From CAZAOY01 sp964486925 (GTDB taxonomy: Bacteria; Bacillota; Clostridia; Oscillospirales; Ruminococcaceae): 64,000 nt of DNA. Both the position numbers and the translations under genes were made by a program. This document shows positions 7,458 to 15,123 of this stretch, piece by piece (position 1 is the first letter of the stretch; every line of letters begins with the position of its first letter). A model generated the notes under the pieces. The model was not told the origin of the DNA and made no database searches. It saw nothing but the letters and a program-made list of their open reading frames with translations. Location: NCBI GenBank assembly GCA_964486925.1, contig CAZAOY010000001.1:1-64000 (forward strand), written 5' to 3'.

Positions 7458-9230
7458 ATGAAGAAGGTTTATCGATATATGCAAGGTATTTCGCTTAAAA
7501 GGATAGTAGCAGGAATTATTGTTATGGTAATTCTTGTACTGCTCTGCGCAATTATCTATACAGGGGTATTTATTGCAGGAAAAACCGAGAATATGATTGC
7601 AAGCTTTACGGGTTATCGAGATGATTACATGAAACAGATAAGCTTAAATGTAAGCGAGCAGAGAAAGGTTATGGGTATACTGGGTGTAAAGAACGATATA
7701 AAGGTAGAGGTATTTAAGCAAAACGTTACCCAAAGCCAGATGATCTTGATTGGCAAGCGGTTAGGCAGGATAATAAATGAAACGTTAATCTACTACTTTC
7801 AAAACAATACAGCATATGAATACTCAATATATGGATACCTACCCCCCGATGGAAATACCTTTAAGGATATAAAGCTAGCTCCGCTGGAAAGGATTGCAGA
7901 AGGTACTACCTACGACTACTCCGCTATGCAAAACGGATACTACATTACCTTCTGGGGACAGATAAATAACTTTATGCTAAACGACGGATACACTATGCAT
8001 GAGCAGATAACGGATGGACTATGTTACCAAGAGCTTAGGGTAAGGGCGCAGGATGTATTTAATGCAAAGTTTTTAGGTGCCAGCTCAAATCTAGCTAACA
8101 TCTATATCTTTGATAAAAACACAGGAAATCTCGTATACAAGACCGATAATGAATATGCAAAGCTAGCGGGTGAAATATATACGGAAGCTATGGTAAAAAA
8201 CACCTCATTTACAGGGGATAATAGCGTTGTCTTTGATAACGAGAGGAAAACGGTGTACAGCGTGGGCACTATAGATAACATAAACGCTACACTGGTTTTT
8301 TTATATAACACCCCAATGAGCAACAATCTTACAGAGAGCGCTAACTATAATGTAACGGTAGTGGTTTTTGTTACCACCGCTGTGGTAATGCTTTTAATGG
8401 TACTATCGGCGTTTTATCTTATATTTGCTAACAAGGTAGCGAGGCTGATTAAAAAGATAGATAAGTACGGTGAGCAAGCCAATGTTTATGTTCAGACCTT
8501 TAGGTATAACGATGAGGTATCCCTTATCGACAAGCACCTTGAAAGGATGCATAACAAGATAGTAACACTGCTCCAAGAAAATTTTAATAGAAAGTATGAA
8601 ACCATTAAGGCGCATAATGAAGCACTTATCGCCTCTATAAATCCACATTTTCTATATAATACCCTAAACAGCATTAATTCAATGGCAACCATAGAGGGTG
8701 CAGAGGATACATCTCATATGATAGAAGCACTTAGCGGAATGTTTAGATATATAACCAGCAATCAGGTAAGCAAGGTCACCCTTTTTGAGGAGATGGTTCA
8801 AATTCAAAACTACATATTAATCCAAAAGAACAGATATCGAGATGAATTTGAGTTTATAACCGATATAACTAATGACACTCTCAAATGTATTATCCCAAAG
8901 TTTATTTTACAACCTATTGTGGAAAATTTTTTTAAGCATGGCTTTATATCTAGATGTATTAGATACAAAGTTATTGTAAGTGCAAAGCTAGAGGGTGCAG
9001 ACCTTTTAATTGATGTATACGATAATGGTAAGGGGATAGATGAACCAAGGCTTTTAGAGATCCAGTCCTCGCTTAATGATATGCAGGCGACGATGGGCGA
9101 TAGTGTGGGGCTTAAGAATGTCAACAATAGGATACGCTATATGTATGGCGAGGGGTATGGGGTTACAATAAGGAGTAAAAAAGACGAATATACCGTTGTA
9201 ACTATGCGGCTTAAGGTGGAGAGGGAATGA
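7458..9230 (+). CDS. YesM-like sensor histidine kinase
   Basis: A 590-residue membrane kinase that senses an extracellular ligand, probably a sugar or its binding protein, and phosphorylates the regulator encoded next. Membrane segment 1 is at about residues 15-36 and segment 2 at about 297-320, enclosing a 260-residue extracytoplasmic sensor. A HAMP-like linker follows. The dimerisation/phosphoacceptor block of the His_kinase family (INPHFLYNTLNSIN) puts the phosphoryl His at 397. The ATP domain shows the N box (LQPIVENFFKHGF), a DVYDNGKGI G1 box, and GLKNVNNRI near the C-terminus. This class pairs with AraC-type response regulators and controls LplB/YtcP-type sugar transporters, exactly as arranged here. 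An AAAAGG ribosome site precedes the ATG. Confidence 0.92.
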   Translation: MKKVYRYMQGISLKRIVAGIIVMVILVLLCAIIYTGVFIAGKTENMIASFTGYRDDYMKQISLNVSEQRKVMGILGVKNDIKVEVFKQNVTQSQMILIGKRLGRIINETLIYYFQNNTAYEYSIYGYLPPDGNTFKDIKLAPLERIAEGTTYDYSAMQNGYYITFWGQINNFMLNDGYTMHEQITDGLCYQELRVRAQDVFNAKFLGASSNLANIYIFDKNTGNLVYKTDNEYAKLAGEIYTEAMVKNTSFTGDNSVVFDNERKTVYSVGTIDNINATLVFLYNTPMSNNLTESANYNVTVVVFVTTAVVMLLMVLSAFYLIFANKVARLIKKIDKYGEQANVYVQTFRYNDEVSLIDKHLERMHNKIVTLLQENFNRKYETIKAHNEALIASINPHFLYNTLNSINSMATIEGAEDTSHMIEALSGMFRYITSNQVSKVTLFEEMVQIQNYILIQKNRYRDEFEFITDITNDTLKCIIPKFILQPIVENFFKHGFISRCIRYKVIVSAKLEGADLLIDVYDNGKGIDEPRLLEIQSSLNDMQATMGDSVGLKNVNNRIRYMYGEGYGVTIRSKKDEYTVVTMRLKVERE

Positions 9231-9321
9231 TGTGAATCGTCTTGTTTTATATGTTTTGTTCCCTAGGTAAGAGATGAAATAGTAGAATACCCAGTTAATT
9301 AAAAGAAAGGTAGCAGGTTTA

Positions 9322-10923
9322 ATGTACAAGATTTTAGTGGTAGACGATGAAATTCTTGCACGGCAGAATATTATTTTTAAGATCAAAAAAAGCGGATTTA
9401 ACTTTGATTGGATAAAGGAAGCTTCTGATGCAGAGCAGGCACTTACCGTTATCGAGGAATCAAAACCAGATATCCTAGTCACCGATATAAAGATGAGAGA
9501 GTTAGACGGAATAGAGCTTATCGAACGGATACAGCAAGATTCATTGGTTAATATGACCTATATTATCATTAGCGGGTATTCCGATTTTACCTATGCACAG
9601 AACGCAATAAGGCTAAACGTAGCAGACTATCTACTAAAGCCTGTCACACAAGCCGACCTTACCGCTTCACTAAACAAGGCAATAGAGCTTACAACAAAGC
9701 AACGAACAAGATCATCAGCACTTGCAAAGCAGGAGCTGCTGCAACAACAGTCAACCTACAATGAGCTGGCAAAAAATCTTAATCTACTCTTAAATTGTGA
9801 GATAAAGGCGGAAAGCTTTAATGAGCAGGAATACTTTAAGATTACCCCTAGCTACTACTGTGTCGTAGTATGTAGAGTATTGAGTAGCGGTAGAGCTAAA
9901 TTCTTTGATGATAGCATAGAGGAAGGGCATGTATACCAAAACTACACTATAGCAAAATACGCCATAAAAAACATAATTCAAGAGATTGTACCCGATAACG
10001 GGTTTTGCTTTGAGAATGAGAATGAGTATAAACAGCTTGTACTGGTGCTAGCGGCTGACGCAGGTAACAAGGCATTAGCGGAGATTAACATACGACAGGA
10101 TGTTATGAAGATATATAATAACACCAAAGTCGTGGTAGGTATCGAGCTGGATATGGGGATAAGTGGGATTTCCACTAAGCTTTCCTACGGATTAATGTTA
10201 CAGGCAAAGAATATGATAGACCTTCGGTTATCAAAGTCAGACCATATCTACTACTACGCCGAAAACCATATTAAAGCCACAGAGTGGCCGGATGAGGCGG
10301 TAAGGATGTTTGAACGCTCTCTATCATCCGGGGCGATACATACAGCAAAAAGCATGGTGGAAAAGATAATTAACGCAAAGCAGATAGAGTTTAGTATAAG
10401 AACGCTTTATATCGATCTTATCTGTATACTTGCTAGGGTGTGCTTTAAAAAGAAGATTGAAACCACCCTAATACTGGGAACAGAGGTAATAAACGGCAGT
10501 ATAATTGATACCTTTAATACTAAAATGGATATGATAGAGGATATTAACAGTAGGATTGATCAGCTAATAGTACCAACCAATGTAGGGTATGACAATGTAA
10601 ACGAGCTGTTAGATACGATACAGGTATATATTGATGAAAACTTTAGCGATAAAAACCTTAGCACAAACGTGATTGCAAGAAAGTTTTGTATCTCTTTAGG
10701 TTATCTATCCTCCTCATATAGCAAGGTGTTTGGGCATACAATCACTAACCACATTATCAAAAAGCGAATAGAGTATGCATACAAGCTTTTGACCCAGACA
10801 AATATATCGATAACAAGCATATCCGACATGGCGGGGTTTAACAATATCAGCTACTTTATGCGGGCGTTTAAGAAGCATACAGGATACACACCTACAGAGT
10901 ATAGAGAAAAATATGTAAATTAA
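9322..10923 (+). CDS. YesN-like response regulator with AraC-type DNA-binding domain
   Basis: A 533-residue transcription regulator. The receiver domain (residues 1-125) has the acidic pair Asp8/Asp9, the phosphoacceptor Asp55 in LVTDIKMRELDG, and the KP motif in DYLLKPVT. A linker of about 300 residues of unknown fold follows, as in YesN. The last 100 residues are an AraC/XylS domain with two helix-turn-helices, ending SITSISDMAGFNNISYFMRAFKKHTGYTPTEYRE. It follows the kinase by 91 bp and precedes the ABC transporter, so it is the likely activator of that operon. Direct repeats at 11088-11121, with the 22-bp spacing AraC-type dimers favour, are the candidate target. Confidence 0.93.
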   Translation: MYKILVVDDEILARQNIIFKIKKSGFNFDWIKEASDAEQALTVIEESKPDILVTDIKMRELDGIELIERIQQDSLVNMTYIIISGYSDFTYAQNAIRLNVADYLLKPVTQADLTASLNKAIELTTKQRTRSSALAKQELLQQQSTYNELAKNLNLLLNCEIKAESFNEQEYFKITPSYYCVVVCRVLSSGRAKFFDDSIEEGHVYQNYTIAKYAIKNIIQEIVPDNGFCFENENEYKQLVLVLAADAGNKALAEINIRQDVMKIYNNTKVVVGIELDMGISGISTKLSYGLMLQAKNMIDLRLSKSDHIYYYAENHIKATEWPDEAVRMFERSLSSGAIHTAKSMVEKIINAKQIEFSIRTLYIDLICILARVCFKKKIETTLILGTEVINGSIIDTFNTKMDMIEDINSRIDQLIVPTNVGYDNVNELLDTIQVYIDENFSDKNLSTNVIARKFCISLGYLSSSYSKVFGHTITNHIIKKRIEYAYKLLTQTNISITSISDMAGFNNISYFMRAFKKHTGYTPTEYREKYVN

Positions 10924-11032
10924 TGGTATGACATAATGGTATTGACATAAAGAGATTCATAGGATTGACACTGCTTTAAATCCACTCATCAACTAATGTT
11001 TTTACGCAAATATGTAATATTTATTAATGAAA

Positions 11033-11074
11033 ACCAATATAATTAGTATCTGCACTAATTATATTGGTGTTTTT
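11033..11074 (+). terminator. Intrinsic terminator after the two-component genes
   Basis: A perfect 15-bp stem (ACCAATATAATTAGT at 11033-11047, complement at 11054-11068) with a 6-nt loop, then GTTTTTA. It separates the kinase/regulator unit from the transporter operon. Confidence 0.88.
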
Positions 11075-11087
11075 ATGAAAAATATAG

Positions 11088-11150
11088 TAAAATTGTGCAA
11101 CTAACAAATTAAAATTATGCATATAAGATTTGTACAGTTTATTATATAAT
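11088..11150 (+). promoter_or_regulatory. Transporter operon promoter with tandem AraC-type half-sites
   Basis: Two direct repeats, TAAAATTGTGCAAC (11088-11101) and TAAAATTATGCA (11110-11121), are spaced 22 bp, about two helical turns. A perfect TATAAT (11145-11150) follows. The -35 position (11122-11127) reads TATAAG, a poor match, and abuts the second repeat. This is the classical layout of a class II activator site, and the adjacent YesN-like regulator is the obvious candidate. Confidence 0.6.
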
Positions 11151-11200
11151 TATGTCAGAGATGTAATTAATGTAAAATATTATGTAGAGGGAGAGAGAAG

Positions 11201-12160
11201 ATGAGCAAAAAGGACAATTCTGTTTCAAAAAATAGTCAAGATGGAAATGTAACCAACAAATCGCTCTGGGCAAGGATAATGGAGCATAAGGTTCTTTACC
11301 TGTTTGTTCTACCGGCAGTTGTATGGTTTTTAGTTTTTTGCTACTATCCGATGTACGGGGTACTACTTGCGTTTAAGGATTACAAGTATAACCTTGGAAT
11401 TATCGGAAGCCCGTGGATAGGGCTTGCATATTTTAGAGAGTTTATCTCCTCTACGGAATTTTGGCAGGTATTTAAGAATACAATTGTTATCAGCTTGCTA
11501 AAGCTTGTGTTCACCTTCCCGGCACCGATTATTCTAGCCTTGTTGTTAAACGAGTTAAAGGCGCTAAAGTTTAAAAAGACAGTTCAGACAATGTCATATC
11601 TACCTCACTTTGTATCGTGGGTTGTAGTAGTAGCATTAATGAATATAATCTTCTCACCATATGGCGGGATTGTTAATGATATTAGAAAGATGTTTGGCGA
11701 ACAGGCGATATTCTTTATGGGTGAGCAGGAATACTTCTATCCGTTTATCGTAATCTCCGAAATGTGGAAGGGTGCAGGTTGGGGATCGATAATCTATCTA
11801 TCAGCGCTAAGCTCAATAAGTCAAGAGTTTTACGAGGCGGCGACAATAGATGGTGCGGGAAGGTTAAAGTGCACCTGGTACATAACGCTTCCATGTATAA
11901 AGGGCACTATTGGAATTATGTTTATCTTTGCTGTGGGTGGTATCTTAAATGCAAACTTTGACCAGATTCTACTAATGCAACAACCTGCAAATGTACCAAT
12001 ATCCGAAATTATCGATACCTTCGTACTTAAAACAGGGATACGGTACGGGCGGTTTGGATACGCTACAGCGGTTGGTCTCTTTAAATCGGTATTTGCCTTT
12101 GTGTTAATGTATATAACCAATAAGGTATCACAAAAGACTATGGAAGTATCCATTTGGTAG
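11201..12160 (+). CDS. LplB-like sugar ABC transporter permease
   Basis: A 319-residue inner-membrane permease of the polysaccharide/multi-sugar ABC group. After a short cytoplasmic tail it has about six membrane segments starting near residue 33 (LYLFVLPAVVWFLVFCYYP, then MYGVLLAFKDY). The cytoplasmic EAA loop reads EAATIDGAGRLKCTWYITLP at about residues 210-229. It forms the heterodimeric channel with the permease encoded 17 bp downstream. No ATPase gene is present in the operon; importers of this type usually share a MsmK-like ATPase encoded elsewhere. A GGGAGAGAG ribosome site supports the start. Confidence 0.93.
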   Translation: MSKKDNSVSKNSQDGNVTNKSLWARIMEHKVLYLFVLPAVVWFLVFCYYPMYGVLLAFKDYKYNLGIIGSPWIGLAYFREFISSTEFWQVFKNTIVISLLKLVFTFPAPIILALLLNELKALKFKKTVQTMSYLPHFVSWVVVVALMNIIFSPYGGIVNDIRKMFGEQAIFFMGEQEYFYPFIVISEMWKGAGWGSIIYLSALSSISQEFYEAATIDGAGRLKCTWYITLPCIKGTIGIMFIFAVGGILNANFDQILLMQQPANVPISEIIDTFVLKTGIRYGRFGYATAVGLFKSVFAFVLMYITNKVSQKTMEVSIW

Positions 12161-12177
12161 AAAGGGGATTACAAGCT

Positions 12178-13074
12178 ATGAGTGCTATCAAAGAAACACC
12201 TTCGCAAAAAGCGTTCAATGTTTTTAACATAATCTTTCTAAGTCTGTTTGGACTTAGCACTGTATACCCTTTCTGGTATGTACTGGTTGCATCCTTTAAC
12301 GATGGACGTGACTTTTCAAAGGGTGGGGTGTATCTGTTTCCAAGGGTTTTCTCACTTGAAAACTACACAATTGCCTTTCAAAACAAGCAGATATCCACAG
12401 CGTTTTCAATCTCAATCTTTAGAACCCTTACAGGGGTAGTGTTAGGGATTATCTTTACAGCGCTGTTGGCGTATGCGCTTAGCATAAAGACAATGCCAGG
12501 AAGAACATTCTTTTCGCTGTTCTTCTACTTTACCACCATATTTGGCGGCGGGATGATTCCATACTACATGTTACTTCGTGATCTAGGGCTTACTAAGAGC
12601 GTTTGGATCTACGTTATACCATCAATCTACAGCTTCTTTAATATGCTTTTAATGCGTACATATTTTGATACCATACCAAAGGAGATACGAGAGGCGGCGT
12701 CGATAGATGGTGCGGGGGAAGCGAGGATTCTATTCCAGATATACCTACCGCTTGCAACCCCAATTATCGCAACAATAGCGCTGTTTATCGGTGTAGGGCA
12801 GTGGAATGACTGGTTTATGGGTGCTTACTATGTATCAAATCAAGATATAATCCCAGCGGCAACGTTACTTCAAAAGATACTAAACGAAGCTATGAGCCAG
12901 ACTATTATAAAACCAGGCCAAGAAAACTCCGCAATAGAAGCTATGAAGTCCTATACACCACAATCATTACAGATGGCGTTTGTTATGATACTGACCATGC
13001 CGATAGTTATAATCTACCCATTCCTACAAAAGTACTACGTTAAGGGTGTTATGGTGGGTTCTGTAAAGGGATAA
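12178..13074 (+). CDS. YtcP-like sugar ABC transporter permease
   Basis: A 298-residue permease, partner of the preceding gene. I start it at the ATG at 12178, which has AAAGGGG upstream; an in-frame start at 12154 would overlap the previous gene and lacks a site. It has about six membrane segments and the EAA loop EAASIDGAGEARILFQIYLP (about residues 176-195). It ends with the KGVMVGSVKG tail typical of this subfamily. The binding-protein gene follows after 88 bp. Confidence 0.93.
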   Translation: MSAIKETPSQKAFNVFNIIFLSLFGLSTVYPFWYVLVASFNDGRDFSKGGVYLFPRVFSLENYTIAFQNKQISTAFSISIFRTLTGVVLGIIFTALLAYALSIKTMPGRTFFSLFFYFTTIFGGGMIPYYMLLRDLGLTKSVWIYVIPSIYSFFNMLLMRTYFDTIPKEIREAASIDGAGEARILFQIYLPLATPIIATIALFIGVGQWNDWFMGAYYVSNQDIIPAATLLQKILNEAMSQTIIKPGQENSAIEAMKSYTPQSLQMAFVMILTMPIVIIYPFLQKYYVKGVMVGSVKG

Positions 13075-13162
13075 CGGTTATTCTAGTTGAAATATTGTAT
13101 AGTGCAGGTTATCTATAGCATTAATACAGTGTTAAATAAATATTGAAGAAAGAGGTTATAGT

Positions 13163-14908
13163 ATGAGAAAGAGAATACTTACAGTTGCGCTGTCGGTAGC
13201 TTTAATTGGTAGCATGTTCGCAGGATGCTCTGGTTCAAGCTCTAGCAGCTCATCATCTACCGCAGAGAGTAGTAGCTCGGCTGTAGAGGAAAGATCTTCA
13301 GAAGTTAAGGAAGAGGGGCTTAAAAAGTTTGACGATGTTAAACTAAAGCTACTTCATTGTTGGAATGGTGGGGTTAAAAACCCAGAGGATCTATACGGCA
13401 ACGATGTGGCTACGGCAATTAGAGATAAGATTGGCGTAACGGTTGAGATTGAAGGTATCATGATGAATGAAACCGAAAAGCTAAACCTTGTATTTGCTTC
13501 GGGTGACATGCCTGATATGATTAATGCACCGTTCTGGGGCGGCGACGGCGGAGAAACTGCTGTGCTTAAGAAAGCGGGAGCAGAAGGACGTTTGCTCGCG
13601 CTTGACGACCTAATTAATAACTATCCAAACATTAAAGACGCATGGAGCGTTGGGGTTGTATCACAAGCATTCCTAGAAAATGACCTTGAGATCCCTGCTT
13701 TTGAAGGTAAACACTATATCCTTCCTACCCAGACTCCAGGTGAGGTTGCTAGTATTACTAACTGGACATATGGTATCTTTGCAAGAAAAGATATCGTTGA
13801 AGCAGTTGGGATGGATCCTGCTTCAATTAAAACAAGCGATAAGCTACTTGAATTTTTAACCAAGGTACGTGACGGCGGATTTAAGGATGTTAACGGAAAC
13901 GATATCATCCCTGCATCTACCTTCCATACAGGTTGGGACAGAAGCGGATACACTGTAAACTTTAGAAATAAGAAGTTTACATCCTACGTTAAGGGTGCGG
14001 ACGGCAAATATACATACAACGTTTTCACCGACGACTGGATGGATGAACAGTTATTTACCTGGAAGCTTGTAAATGAAGGTATCCTTGACAAAGAATGCTT
14101 TAAGCACTCTGATACCCAAGCAGAAGAAAAAACCGGTAACGGTACTGCGGCGGTAATGTCACTACAATATGGCCCAATAATTACAGCTACTAAGAAATCC
14201 GGTTTATATACCTCTAACCCTGAGATGAGATACGTTCCAATAGGTCCTCTTACCTATAAAGATGGTCAACCTCAGGTTCAAACAGAATACTACGGACGTG
14301 GTGGTACACCTTGTCTAGTATTCCCTACAACTAATAAAAACCTAGAAGCTTCCCTTGCGTGGGTAGATTATCTAAATAGCGAAGAGGGTGCTAGATTAGC
14401 GCAGTATGGTATTGAAGGTAAGACCTACAATATGGTTGACGGTAAACCTAGACTACTTCCTGAACTAATCGAGCGCAAGAGAGCCGGCGACGGTAAAATT
14501 GATGATGAACTACGTAACCTAGGTATCAATGTTTATGGTGGTTCAACCTTACTAGCTGATAAACGTATGAGCTGGTGGGGCGAGATGAACGCTGGGGATG
14601 CAGATGCTGAAGATCCTGATATGAAGGCTTACAAGCTACTAAAACCAGTTGAACAGATTAAGGGTTACCCAATTGATAAGCTTGCTATGGCTTTCCCTGA
14701 ATATGAAACTGTAAAACGTATTATGTTTGAAGGCACACGTCTTGATGATACCGTTCAGATGGCGTTCTTTGCTAAGACCGAAGCAGAAGCTAGAAAGATT
14801 CTAGAAGAATACAGAAGCTACCTAAAGAAGGCTGAAGGCGGCATAGTAGAAAAGTATCTTGCATTTGTAGACGAAGTTTCAACTTCAAGAGACGACGTTA
14901 TTGATTAA
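13163..14908 (+). CDS. Sugar ABC transporter substrate-binding lipoprotein (LplA-like)
   Basis: A 581-residue extracellular solute-binding lipoprotein, family 1. The signal peptide spans residues 1-20 with lipobox MFAGC, so Cys21 is the lipid anchor. A low-complexity Ser/Glu linker (about 22-50) tethers the binding domain. The length is typical of the large LplA/YtcQ group, which bind oligosaccharides such as rhamnogalacturonan or host-glycan fragments. The reading frame is rich in well-translated codons compared with its neighbours, which fits high expression. It is followed by a strong hairpin that should reduce read-through into the catabolic genes. Confidence 0.93.
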   Translation: MRKRILTVALSVALIGSMFAGCSGSSSSSSSSTAESSSSAVEERSSEVKEEGLKKFDDVKLKLLHCWNGGVKNPEDLYGNDVATAIRDKIGVTVEIEGIMMNETEKLNLVFASGDMPDMINAPFWGGDGGETAVLKKAGAEGRLLALDDLINNYPNIKDAWSVGVVSQAFLENDLEIPAFEGKHYILPTQTPGEVASITNWTYGIFARKDIVEAVGMDPASIKTSDKLLEFLTKVRDGGFKDVNGNDIIPASTFHTGWDRSGYTVNFRNKKFTSYVKGADGKYTYNVFTDDWMDEQLFTWKLVNEGILDKECFKHSDTQAEEKTGNGTAAVMSLQYGPIITATKKSGLYTSNPEMRYVPIGPLTYKDGQPQVQTEYYGRGGTPCLVFPTTNKNLEASLAWVDYLNSEEGARLAQYGIEGKTYNMVDGKPRLLPELIERKRAGDGKIDDELRNLGINVYGGSTLLADKRMSWWGEMNAGDADAEDPDMKAYKLLKPVEQIKGYPIDKLAMAFPEYETVKRIMFEGTRLDDTVQMAFFAKTEAEARKILEEYRSYLKKAEGGIVEKYLAFVDEVSTSRDDVID

Positions 14909-14953
14909 TAGTGCTTACTCTTACACTCCTATATATTTATTGTGATAAAGCTT

Positions 14954-15013
14954 TACCACTCCGATATTAACAGTAGCAGCAATACCGTTATAGCGGAGTG
15001 GTAGCGATACCAC
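14954..15013 (+). promoter_or_regulatory. Two mutually exclusive hairpins after the binding-protein gene
   Basis: TACCACTCCG (14954-14963) pairs with CGGAGTGGTA (14994-15003). The GTGGTA inside that right arm (14998-15003) can instead pair with TACCAC at 15008-15013, closing a GCGA tetraloop. The two folds cannot coexist, and both lie just upstream of a terminator. This could be a differential-expression or processing element; no ligand class is recognised. Confidence 0.4.
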
Positions 15014-15024
15014 AGTGCGAAGGT

Positions 15025-15055
15025 GCAGTATATTTGTGAAATATACTGCATTTTT
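15025..15055 (+). terminator. Intrinsic terminator between binding protein and catabolic genes
   Basis: GCAGTATATTT (15025-15035), loop GTG, perfect complement (15039-15049), then ATTTTT. No convincing promoter lies between it and the gene at 15124, so the downstream genes are probably reached by partial read-through. Confidence 0.8.
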
Positions 15056-15123
15056 GCAAGCAATTGTAGGTAATGTTTGGGGCGAGATGTGTAGAGATAA
15101 TATAACCAAAAGGGGAGATGAAG

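Noticed and set aside
9054..9482. A 142-codon leftward ORF spanning the kinase-regulator junction
   Set aside because: It is antisense to two well-defined genes and the residues show no family pattern.
10932..10975. Two TTGACA hexamers after the response regulator gene as promoters
   Set aside because: Neither has an acceptable -10 at 16-18 bp, and they lie upstream of a strong terminator.
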